Assembly: GCA_947498315.1 (NCBI GenBank)
Contig: CANMLD010000005.1
Span: 1-57,976 of the forward strand
DNA: 57,976 nucleotides
DNA from: Pseudomonadota bacterium
Lineage (GTDB): Bacteria; Myxococcota_A; UBA9042; GCA-2863065
Reading direction: 5' to 3'
A program made the translations under genes and the position numbers. Below are positions 27,901-34,523 of the stretch, piece by piece. Numbering within the stretch: the first letter of the stretch is position 1; each line of letters starts with the position of its first letter. Below the pieces are notes generated by a model. The model was not told the origin of the DNA and ran no database searches. It worked only from the letters and a program-made list of their open reading frames with translations.

Positions 27901-30139
27901 GCACGACGGCCGATCCGATCTCACAGCCAAAGGACCGGAAGTCAGCGACGTCGACCGTCGTCCCGCCGAGCTTCAGGCGGACGAGGTCACCCGTGGGGTC
28001 GAGCTGAAGGCCGAGGTTGCAGGCAAAGTCGGCGAGGAGGCCGTCGGACGTGGCCGCACTACCGAGCGAGATGACGGCGTAATCGCCGCCCGCAACGAGC
28101 GGCGATGTCACGATGGCGCAATCGCCGAGTGCGATCGATTGCCCGGTCTCGCGCTCGATGGCGGCGCCAGCCGCGACGAGGTCGATAGCAGCACCCGTTC
28201 GATTGTAGACTTCGATCCATTGCTCGCCGAAGCCGCCTTCCGTGAGTCGAGTTACGTGCAGCTCGCTGATGGCCAGCACGCCTGCTTCGACCTGACAGAG
28301 GCTGTCACAACCATCACCGGCCCCCGTTCCATTGTCGTCGCACTCTTCGCCCGCCGTGACGGCGCCGTCGCCGCACTCCGAGCAGGCGATCTCATCGTCG
28401 TCGTCGAAGCCGTCGCAGTCCTGGTCGCCAAAGACATCGCAGGCTTCCGCAGCCGACGGGCTCGTTAGCGCGTCATCGTCGTCACAGTCGGTGAGCGCTT
28501 GAGGACAGGCCGAGACGAAGACGCTGCCGACCGCGCTCGACCCGAAGCCATCACTGTCGGCGTCGACGCAACGGTCACAGGTCGGTACCGCCGAGTTCTC
28601 AAAGTCGCCGTCCGTGTCGATGTCGCTGCCAACGGAGACGAACCCGACGAAGAGGCCACGACCGGTGCCGCCCGCCTCGGACGTCACGGTGTCGTAGAAG
28701 ATCGTGACCGACACGGTCTTGCCTGCCGACCCTGGCGGGAGCGGGATAGCGACGACCTTCGTCGCGAGGGCGGGGCCGTCTACGTCGGTCTTGAAGGCGA
28801 TGAGCCCCGGAGCGGCGCTGGCGAAGCACTGGGACGCCAGGGTGTTAAAGCACACGCCGAAGACGTCGCGACCGGGCGTCGCTTCGCCATCGAGGCGATA
28901 GTCGATGACCAGAGTTGGTGAGGGTAACCCCGCCGGGATGACGAAGGACCGCGTGAGGGTGGCGCGAACCGAGGTCGCACCTGGCGCGCTTTGCTTGTCT
29001 GCCACCTTGCCGGTGAGCGCCGTCCACCATCCACGCTCGCCCGGGTTCCCTTCGCCGTACTCGAAGACCCGCGTCGCGCCGCTGCCGTCGGGATCGTTGT
29101 CCGCGGCCACAAAGGCCGAGCCTCCGCGGTTGAGAGTGAGCACGGTCGCGCAAGGTTCAGCGCAAGCGGCCTCGGTGGTGCAGGTCGCGTCGGCGCAGTC
29201 CACGAGGCCATCTTGATTGTCGTCGACGCCATTGGCGCAGTCCTCGATGCCGCAGGAGCCGACGTCGAGGGCGTTGAAGAGGCCATCGCAGTCTTCGTCG
29301 CCCGCTTCGGCACAACGCTCTTGTGCGGCCGGGTTCGTGAGCGCGTCGGTGTCGTCGCAGTCAGGCCCCGATGCGCCACAACTGCCACCAAGCCCGGGGC
29401 TCGCTGGGTCGAGGAATCCGTCGAGGTCGGCGTCCCAGCAGGCATCGCAGACGCCGGCCGCCGCCTCCGACGCACCATCACGGTCAACGTCAGACGCGAC
29501 CGTGAGCCCGCGCACGAGGAGGCCTGGCCGAGCGCCGCCCGTGGTCCCATTGCTGTCGAGGCCAATTGAGAGCGTGACCGTCTGCCCGGCGAACGCGGCG
29601 AGATCGATGAACGCATGGTCGAAGGTGCCGTCGTTGTAGGCTGGACTCGGCAACGCCGGGTTCTGGCCAGGTACGGTGTTGCCGCTGGTCGAGAGGAGGA
29701 GGCTCGCCGAGGCGACCTTACAGTCGCCGGCATTATTGGCGCACACCACCAGATAGTCTCGGAAGGGATTCGGGTCGCCCTGCAACGAGTAGACGAGCTC
29801 GAGCGTCGGGGCCGGCCCCTGAGAGAGCGGTGGGACGGCGACAGACCACTCGAAAGACTCCACCACCGGCGGCGACGCCGGGAGCGGTCCCACCATTCGC
29901 ACCACGGGGGTCGGCGTCGACTCATGAACGAACGCGGGCGGCAGCGCCAAGGGTCCGGGACCACTCGAGAAATTCAGCGCTTGCGTACACGGCCCACACC
30001 ACACGTCGGCGATGCAGGCCGTGTCGATGCAGTCGACCTGGTCATCGCCGTCGTCGTCGGTGCCGTTGGCGCAGTCTTCCGGGGCGGCCATGGCCAACGC
30101 CGGAGCGACCAGGAGAGCGAGGAGGAAGCGGGTCATCAT
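21911..30139 (-). CDS. Giant surface protein: MopE/TSP3 array, internal sorting tail, outer-membrane barrel and OmpA domain (paralogue 1)
   Basis: 2742 residues. ATG 30139 overlaps the barrel gene stop as ATGA. Signal peptide M-M-T-R-F-L-L-A-L-L ending A-M-A-A. The plan matches paralogue 2: E-D-C-A-N-G MopE-type motifs, jelly-roll-like domains, a DUF4215-like C-x-E-C-G-D-G-A-V motif, a lamin-tail-like domain (S-E-L-H-V-T-R...W-I-E-V-Y-N-R), a PPC-like domain, and a TSP3 array of over 1000 residues containing repeated C-G-T/S-x-P blocks. A Cys, hydrophobic helix and W-R-R-S-R-K tail sits at about 2145-2173, then a signal-like segment ending A-R-A-Q, a barrel, four to five TSP3 repeats and an OmpA domain (G-H-T-V-N-E-G, L-S-L-R-R-A, S-R-R-V-E-V in place of N-R-R-V-E). 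Likely a calcium-stiffened surface filament tied to the outer membrane and wall; adhesion or motility are guesses. Confidence 0.92.
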   Translation of the reverse strand: MMTRFLLALLVAPALAMAAPEDCANGTDDDGDDQVDCIDTACIADVWCGPCTQALNFSSGPGPLALPPAFVHESTPTPVVRMVGPLPASPPVVESFEWSVAVPPLSQGPAPTLELVYSLQGDPNPFRDYLVVCANNAGDCKVASASLLLSTSGNTVPGQNPALPSPAYNDGTFDHAFIDLAAFAGQTVTLSIGLDSNGTTGGARPGLLVRGLTVASDVDRDGASEAAAGVCDACWDADLDGFLDPASPGLGGSCGASGPDCDDTDALTNPAAQERCAEAGDEDCDGLFNALDVGSCGIEDCANGVDDNQDGLVDCADATCTTEAACAEPCATVLTLNRGGSAFVAADNDPDGSGATRVFEYGEGNPGERGWWTALTGKVADKQSAPGATSVRATLTRSFVIPAGLPSPTLVIDYRLDGEATPGRDVFGVCFNTLASQCFASAAPGLIAFKTDVDGPALATKVVAIPLPPGSAGKTVSVTIFYDTVTSEAGGTGRGLFVGFVSVGSDIDTDGDFENSAVPTCDRCVDADSDGFGSSAVGSVFVSACPQALTDCDDDDALTSPSAAEACDVFGDQDCDGFDDDDEIACSECGDGAVTAGEECDDNGTGAGDGCDSLCQVEAGVLAISELHVTRLTEGGFGEQWIEVYNRTGAAIDLVAAGAAIERETGQSIALGDCAIVTSPLVAGGDYAVISLGSAATSDGLLADFACNLGLQLDPTGDLVRLKLGGTTVDVADFRSFGCEIGSAVVLGTGRSLQRSNPGVDLSGATAWCMAAATASYATSGKHFGTPGSAATCAERACDGLDDDCDGTTDELLADGDGDGRCNQQDCDPVAATCTTDCVTDTDTDGTPDCKDGCLDADADGYGVKGGLAVSSCLGADCEDTLNFVNPGKTEGPGAAVCLNGVDDDCDAKPECTDTDCRTTPACAGEACGSPRVIACGGDVTLEPESNDFTCGAGADALFAFTAPSTGSVTLRIDNLGAQQYRAAVQSTTCTDLACGASTTTVETSCQVGGASSFPVTVGTTYFAVVDQVAACAGSGAAPVRVRLQCGELCTGGIDEDVDGLKDCADSDCVANAACANQDLDGDLATNGAEIICGTSPTSPFSTPSAADVANPDNDAFLSCVDPNDDNDPRTDAQEAGCAPGAQADATVYPGAPRQCGAAGVDADCNGAIDALEAACGSQESQCANEKDDDADGTIDCLDTDCLGSGACKSLDFDGDGVSNGFELACGISPQNPLQEPSPAEAADTDGDEVPNCADQDDDGDGAFDLVELACGSSPIVASQKPTDTDGDGQCDAVDPDDDDDGAPDLLEVNCATNTLSATETPTSPAFDLDSDGTCDARDLDIDQDGWENDVEETCGSDPADDESSPPADGLDGDSDGLCDALDSDDDGDGWNDDEEALCLTPGNDGDKFPSDIDQDGTCDLFDIDTDDDGWPDALEVQCSTSPLLASSNPTLSGADTDGDKLCDKVDADDDGDGWSDVAEGECATDPREPGEVPTDTDGDRLCDLRDDDDDDDGAYDTTELLCGTDPLDLTSIPADADVDGLCDPLDPDGDVDGDGWSNQDELACGTDAKKDSSTPVDTDSDLSCDALDLDDDGDSWSDLDEVACGTLPLASGSVPADVDSDDACDPLDLDDDGDGAVDLDELACGTNPKLSTDRPFEADLVDTDGDLALDCVDEDDDDDDVLDTAEVAYGSSTKLSDTDGDGLADGVENANRDGVKDLSETSAIIKDSDGDGLSDGLEASSCYADPCEATLGTAADTDGDGLQDGLEDADGDGETSEGETNPTVSDTDGDGDDDGEETLCGTSPTDPSSNPVDKDQSGICDGAEADTDGDGVADGVEQLCGTDPKKFTSVPSLASLEDSDIDDAIDCADADDDGDLVSDEDELECGTDPLLPVSTPTPDDTLDTDDDGVLDCADPDQDGDGLDADAEALWETDPKDADSDDDGLADGDEVERTTTDPNTADTDGDGVQDGTELGVTAGTSFTGEGFIADADPTSVSDPKNPDTDGDGLTDGVEDACSADAPGAAACEPANRHNGRVDPGEGNPLDAGDGLLDTDADGLIDREELAGTRNGQPNPTDPNDTDSDDDGLNDKLEVDVYGSDPNDTDTDDGGILDGPEVENGTDPNVASDDFSPSKVIGDNVFGCTTTDTGDLPIGGLLAFGLFAAAMFWRRSRKAGLALTVGVVGGFAPNARAQATGAMNVENFSPVGGRYRIFTVEEAPSGPKWQPYAHVLFHGERESFQVSTGNRTEVLVDTATYADINLGIGLFGFMQLDIGLPLALEMSSAPDVTAIAPIARTDGAGLGDLVMRLKGAAVDSTDGGYGLAFSLGLSFPTGDEDRFRGDPGVGVHLAIINELRSTYATLALNVGTRIRSAEATFLNGTYSHELTYGLGVDVGAWPSHVHLGFEVFGKTPLEDPFSSQESSGLEGMFGVRWWVVPNLAIEAGAAVGLVQGVGTPAFRFLTGVSWAPRESDGDGDGIDDAIDVCPLEAEDKDGYADLDGCPEADNDGDGVADADDQCPQRAEDMNGLKDDDGCPDSDVDGDGKLDVVDRCPDAPEDPDGYQDDDGCPEADNDGDGVLDGTDQCPVVAEPETAAVRDGCPDEIAGSGGAPPPEAADDPCGFAIAERVVFDRLSWSIDAEARNVIGVVAGKIKERMAVADAPPVVEVSVNGHTVNEGESVDTLALSLRRARAVRDALVSRGLPRVISPARGFGDQEILSDEGASRRVEVKLTFGGRCDQGGGVR
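23560..23722 (-). other. In-frame junction: sorting-type tail followed by a second signal peptide with its own ATG (paralogue 1)
   Basis: The order is G-D-N-V-F-G-C, spacer, hydrophobic helix, W-R-R-S-R-K. An ATG at 23644, codon 2166 of the long frame, would by itself give M-F-W-R-R-S-R-K, a hydrophobic core and A-R-A-Q, a textbook signal peptide for the barrel half. No strong ribosome site precedes it. The same arrangement in paralogue 2 argues against an assembly artefact. Confidence 0.7.
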
Positions 30140-31062
30140 CGCGTCACCACCGGGATGGAGGGCGCCCAGGAGACACCCGTCACGAAGCGGAACTCAGGGG
30201 TGCCGTAGCCCTGGATGAGACCGGTCCCGAGGCCGAGCTCGAGGGCCAGGCCATCGACGACCCACCAGCGGGGTCCGAGCATGATCTCGAGCGAGGTCGA
30301 CTCCAGAGACCCCATAAAGTCGGAGAACGGTGTACGGCCCGAGAGCTCGATGGCCAGCCCGAGGCGGCGGTCGAAGACCTCCACGAGGGTGCCGAGACCG
30401 AAGGTGAGCTCGCTGCCGAACTCAGCGGTATAGAAGGACGCGGATTCGAAGCGGATTCGGGTACCGACGTTCGCGCTGAGGCGGACGGTGCTCCACTGAT
30501 GGTCGAGGACGACGTTGGCAAGGAGACCAGCGCCAGGGTCACCTCGAAATTGGTCGCCGTCGCCGGTGGGGACGGTCGCGCCGAGGCTCAGGCCGACGCC
30601 AAAGCCGCCGCCTTTGGAGGAGAGCGGGGTGCCCCGGAGCCGGACGACCATGTCGCCGAGCCCGCCGCCCGACAGCGGCGAGACCGACGTGGTGTCAGGG
30701 TCGGACTCCATTGTCATCGCGACCGGGAGCCCGACGTCGAGGCTCATAAACCCCCAAAGTCCGACGCCGACGTTGATGTCGGCAAAGGTGTGGGTGTGGA
30801 CGACCCACTCGGTGTGGTCGCCCGCCGTGATGGAGAGGCTATTGCGTTCACCGTGAAAGAGCACGTGGCCGTAGGGTTCCCACGCGGGCCCGACGTCGGC
30901 CGAGCCCACGGCGAAGAGTCGGTAGCGCCCGGAGGCCGGTGTGAAGTTGACTGCATTGACGTTCGGCGTGATCGCAGCCGCGACGTCGGGGAGCCACGAA
31001 AGCAACCCGATAGCCCAAAGGCAACGGGGAGCGGAGGCGAGAATCGATGAACGCACATGCAC
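30136..31062 (-). CDS. Outer-membrane beta-barrel protein, stand-alone paralogue of the giant proteins' barrels
   Basis: About 308 residues from GTG 31062, which has GAGGG four bases upstream. A signal peptide ends near A-A-A (residue 27). The mature part has alternating hydrophobic strands and shares blocks with both giant proteins: N-F-x-P-A-x-G-R-Y-R, the Y-G-H-V-L-F-H-G-E-R block, A-D-I-N-x-G-x-G-L, P-T-G-D-G-D-Q-F-R-G-D-P, N-V-G-T-R-I-R and S-G-R-T-P-F. It stops at the point where the others continue into TSP3 repeats (S-W-A-P), so it lacks the repeats and the OmpA domain. First gene of the three-gene operon. It may be the ancestral barrel or a partner channel. Confidence 0.9.
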   Translation of the reverse strand: MHVRSSILASAPRCLWAIGLLSWLPDVAAAITPNVNAVNFTPASGRYRLFAVGSADVGPAWEPYGHVLFHGERNSLSITAGDHTEWVVHTHTFADINVGVGLWGFMSLDVGLPVAMTMESDPDTTSVSPLSGGGLGDMVVRLRGTPLSSKGGGFGVGLSLGATVPTGDGDQFRGDPGAGLLANVVLDHQWSTVRLSANVGTRIRFESASFYTAEFGSELTFGLGTLVEVFDRRLGLAIELSGRTPFSDFMGSLESTSLEIMLGPRWWVVDGLALELGLGTGLIQGYGTPEFRFVTGVSWAPSIPVVTR

Positions 31063-31201
31063 AGTACCCTCTAGGATCGCGGCTAGCGTGCTGAAGGTCA
31101 ACTGCTGTTCGGGCGGTAGTTCGGCCAAACGTCCCTAGTTGCGGCCTGGGGCGAGGCGCCGCGGCGTCTTTGGAGACTCGCCCGTGCGGGACATCGGTGC
31201 G

Positions 31202-33625
31202 TCAATCCGCTTCGGTGTCGCGGCGACGCGGGTCGGGCTGGGGTTCACCGTCGATCGGAAGGTCTACCGGCCGCACGTCCATCGAAGGGCCCAGCGCGCC
31301 GGTGTTCGGACGCGCCGCGCCCACGGTCCGCGATTCGTGGTCCGGGGTCTCCTGAACGGGAGACGCTGGCGGCGCCGACGAGGTACGGCGCGGCCCAAAG
31401 AGTTGGACGCGGTTACGGCCCGACTCCTTGGCCAAGTAGAGAGATGCATCGGCGCGACGGAGGACGTCTTCGATGGTCTTGCCGTGCTCCGGGGCGATGG
31501 CGACACCGATACTGCAGGTGACGTTGAACGTGTCACCGGTCCGGGACTGGAAGGTCAAGGAGGCAATGGCCTTACGGACCCGCTCCGCCACGAGGAGAGC
31601 CCCCTGATCACCCGTGTGCTCGAGGACGAGCACGAATTCTTCCCCGCCGACGCGTCCAGCGCTGTCCGTTAGGCGTTTGCTGTCGAGCAGAGTGGCACCG
31701 ACGCGCTTCAAGACCTCGTCCCCAACCGCATGCCCCCACGTGTCGTTGACCTTTTTGAAGTGATCGACGTCGAGCGCGAGCACGGCGAGAAATGTGTCCG
31801 TCCGTTGGCTGCGCTTCATGCTCTGTTCGAGACGCATCATGAGGGTGGCGCGGTTATCGATGCCAGTGAGTATGTCGGTCGTAGCGCGGGCTTCGAGGGC
31901 CACCATGGCCCCGACCTGGCGGACGGCGACGGCTGCTTGCCCGAGTACGGCGTCGAGCTGCCCGGCGACGTCGTCATCGACCTCGGCCTCGGCGACGATG
32001 AGCACGGCGCCGATAGTACCGAAGGGTCCTTTGAGCGGCATCGTGAAGGCGTGCGACCCGCTCGGGACACGCGGCCCGAGATGAGCACCGAGCAGCGGCC
32101 CATTGGCAGATGTCCATGTTCGGCCGGCGGGGATCGTGGTGCCATTCTTGATGCACAGCGCCACCGCCGACTCGGCGTTCGAGCCGTTCAGGACGATGCG
32201 GGCGCCGCTCAGAGCCGATAGATCGCTGCCACGAGTCGCTACGACCCTGGCACCATCGCCATCGTCGTCGACCACAACAAGCGCCGAGGCCGCGATGGGG
32301 TGCAGCTTGTCGAGCGCAGACAGGACGGCTTCATGCGTCGGCCTGAGCCCGGTCGCCGAGGCGAGGTCGCGAACCGCGGAGATTAAGGCTTCGGTCGACG
32401 CGAGGCGCATGGCCGCGTTCAGCGCGTCCCTCTCACGCTCGAGTGTTCGGGAGAGCGCTTCAGCGAAGTCCATCGCGAGGCTCGTGCTCGCCTCGTCGAA
32501 AGGGGCGCCGGCGGTGCGGTCGATGAAGAGGACCGCGTCGACGGCGCCGGTAGTGCGCCGAAGTGGGACGGCGACGGCGGATCGGACGCGCGCCGGCGTA
32601 CGCGTATAATACGGCAGCCCCGCCGCGCCAACGTCGTTCAGCCGTATCGCCTTGACGCTGTCGCCGTCGTCGGGGGTGCGCAGCGCCGCAGCTAAGATGC
32701 CGGTGTCAGACGGCACGGCGCCGTCAGTGAGGAAGTCCATGTCAGGTGACGCGGCCGCGAATACGCCGAAGGCGTCGTCTTGCTGCCGGACGAGTAGGAC
32801 CGCGCTGTGGGACGGCAGGGACTTTCGGGCGAGCCCGAGTGCGGCCGAACAGGCGTCGCGCGCAGCCTCGACACGCGCTTCAACGGTGTCGCTCTTGCTG
32901 CGAGTGGGCGTCTCAATGGCGCCGTTGCCGGTCTCCGGGTCGATGGACGACCCGAAGTAACGCCCCAATGAGCCAGGGGACGAGTGGGTTCGACTGGCGA
33001 CGCCAACACGTACCACTGCCCATCCGACCCAACCGAAGCCGCCGATGTAGATCCACTGAGCGACGAGATCTCGGAAGAAGCCGCGCCACGCTCCGAAGCC
33101 GAGCCACTGAGCCGTCGCGAGCGCCAACGCCGCCACGACGGCGATGGTTGCGGCTTGAGGCGAGATCCGTGCGGTGGCCGCGGAGACCACGAGGAGCCCA
33201 AGCGGGAAGACGAGGAGTGCGTCGGCACCGAAGGCCGAGGAAGCGAGCCAGATGCCAGCGAGGGGCAACGTCGCGAGCTCAGACGAGATGAACCACGATA
33301 GGGCTTTGGAAGAAGCGACACGACGAAGGCCAGACGCCGCGTCGGAAGAGGCAAGCCGCACGAGGCATGACAGTGCGATGAGGGCGTACATCAACGCGTG
33401 CAGCGCACCGAACGAGAAGGAGAGCTTCCCCGATGCGACGAGCAGCACTGACAAGGCGACGACAACGGTTCCCACTGGGAAGCCAACGACTCGCTTCACC
33501 CATGGAGTGCCCCCAAGGCGGACCATCATGGACTCGAAGGCAGTCGCAGCTGTCGGGGACGACGCGCGACCGCCAGACGACTTCGCGTGGGCGGCCCGGG
33601 GAGAATCAGGAGACGAAGAGGGCAT
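31202..33625 (-). CDS. Membrane GAF-GGDEF diguanylate cyclase
   Basis: About 807 residues. ATG 33625 with GAGGA upstream was chosen over GTG 33643. Around six membrane helices occupy residues 45-225. Two GAF-like regions follow (about 255-390 and 415-575). The C-terminal GGDEF domain (about 590-745) has D-x-D-H-F-K-K-V-N-D, G-H-x-x-G-D, and an active-site R-V-G-G-E-E-F. An R-L-T-D I-site five residues before GGEEF predicts product inhibition by cyclic di-GMP. A Pro/Asp/Arg-rich tail of about 60 residues closes the protein. It should make cyclic di-GMP in response to membrane or small-ligand signals. It is adjacent to, and in the same orientation as, the giant surface operon, so control of surface attachment is plausible but inferred. 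Confidence 0.93.
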   Translation of the reverse strand: MPSSSPDSPRAAHAKSSGGRASSPTAATAFESMMVRLGGTPWVKRVVGFPVGTVVVALSVLLVASGKLSFSFGALHALMYALIALSCLVRLASSDAASGLRRVASSKALSWFISSELATLPLAGIWLASSAFGADALLVFPLGLLVVSAATARISPQAATIAVVAALALATAQWLGFGAWRGFFRDLVAQWIYIGGFGWVGWAVVRVGVASRTHSSPGSLGRYFGSSIDPETGNGAIETPTRSKSDTVEARVEAARDACSAALGLARKSLPSHSAVLLVRQQDDAFGVFAAASPDMDFLTDGAVPSDTGILAAALRTPDDGDSVKAIRLNDVGAAGLPYYTRTPARVRSAVAVPLRRTTGAVDAVLFIDRTAGAPFDEASTSLAMDFAEALSRTLERERDALNAAMRLASTEALISAVRDLASATGLRPTHEAVLSALDKLHPIAASALVVVDDDGDGARVVATRGSDLSALSGARIVLNGSNAESAVALCIKNGTTIPAGRTWTSANGPLLGAHLGPRVPSGSHAFTMPLKGPFGTIGAVLIVAEAEVDDDVAGQLDAVLGQAAVAVRQVGAMVALEARATTDILTGIDNRATLMMRLEQSMKRSQRTDTFLAVLALDVDHFKKVNDTWGHAVGDEVLKRVGATLLDSKRLTDSAGRVGGEEFVLVLEHTGDQGALLVAERVRKAIASLTFQSRTGDTFNVTCSIGVAIAPEHGKTIEDVLRRADASLYLAKESGRNRVQLFGPRRTSSAPPASPVQETPDHESRTVGAARPNTGALGPSMDVRPVDLPIDGEPQPDPRRRDTEAD

Positions 33626-33816
33626 GAAGTCCTCGATGGTCACAGCTACAACGAGTCACCCTAGGGTCGACGCTCGATCAGGGCTTCGTTGAGGGTCGGA
33701 CTGCCCGGCCACGCAGACGCAGGTGGGGGCACCTAACCCAATCGGCGTAGATACACAACATGCCTGGGGGGTTGAAGCTGGGCAAGGGCGCTCGCGACCC
33801 CTATCCTCCAGCCACG

Positions 33817-34506
33817 ATGCGCTGCCACCTCATCATCAGCCTGCTCTTTGGCTTGTTCGGCAATGCCGGATGCCAAGCCGACGCGGAGTGGGAGTCACCG
33901 TCGGTGGAGGCGGTGAACGAACGCATCGAGGCGGCCGCACGATTGCGCGTATCAACCGACGTGAGGCCACCCTTGGAAGCCCCTGTGGCCGTTCCTCGAG
34001 CAGAAGCACCACAAACGCCCCGCAAGGGTCGCCTCAAGGTCCCGCCTCCTCTCCCGCTGAGGCCCGCCAGCCCGAGCGTTCAGGTCGAAGCGACGGGGCC
34101 TTGCGTGGTGCTCGTCGATCGCGTGTGTGACCTCCTGAACCCATCTTCCGAAGAGTGTGGGGAAGCGCGTCGTCGGCTTCAGTCCACATACGCGCCATCG
34201 ATGGATCCGGCGTGCCAAGAGTCGCTCGACTTCGTTCGGGTGCAGATTGACGAGAACCTCCGCGTAAAGCCGTGCACCGTCCTTCAGGACCTCAGGTGCG
34301 CCAACTTCCGTTCGCGGTCGCCGCAATGCAGGACGGCCAGGAAAGCGGTAGTGCACTTGACCAAGAACCATCCAGAGAACTGCATCGCCGAGCTGCTCCT
34401 CAGTCGCGCCTTCGACCCACCTCTACCGCCTCCGGCGCAGCCGACTGGGAAGAAGTCGACTGGGAAAAAGCCGAGGAGCAGGGCGAAGGCGCCTTCATCA
34501 CTCTGA
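33817..34506 (+). CDS. Small Cys-containing lipoprotein
   Basis: 229 residues from ATG 33817. Signal peptide M-R-C-H-L-I-I-S with lipobox-like G-N-A-G-C at about residue 19. A Pro-rich linker precedes a domain (about 95-200) with paired Cys: C-V-V-L-V-D-R-V-C-D and C-T-V-L-Q-D-L-R-C, which look like two copies of the same about 60-residue unit. The tail is Lys/Pro-rich. No known family. Divergent from the diguanylate cyclase; ends 17 bases before the converging Hsp70 gene. Confidence 0.72.
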   Translation: MRCHLIISLLFGLFGNAGCQADAEWESPSVEAVNERIEAAARLRVSTDVRPPLEAPVAVPRAEAPQTPRKGRLKVPPPLPLRPASPSVQVEATGPCVVLVDRVCDLLNPSSEECGEARRRLQSTYAPSMDPACQESLDFVRVQIDENLRVKPCTVLQDLRCANFRSRSPQCRTARKAVVHLTKNHPENCIAELLLSRAFDPPLPPPAQPTGKKSTGKKPRSRAKAPSSL

Positions 34507-34523
34507 GAGTTCAAGTCGCCGTA

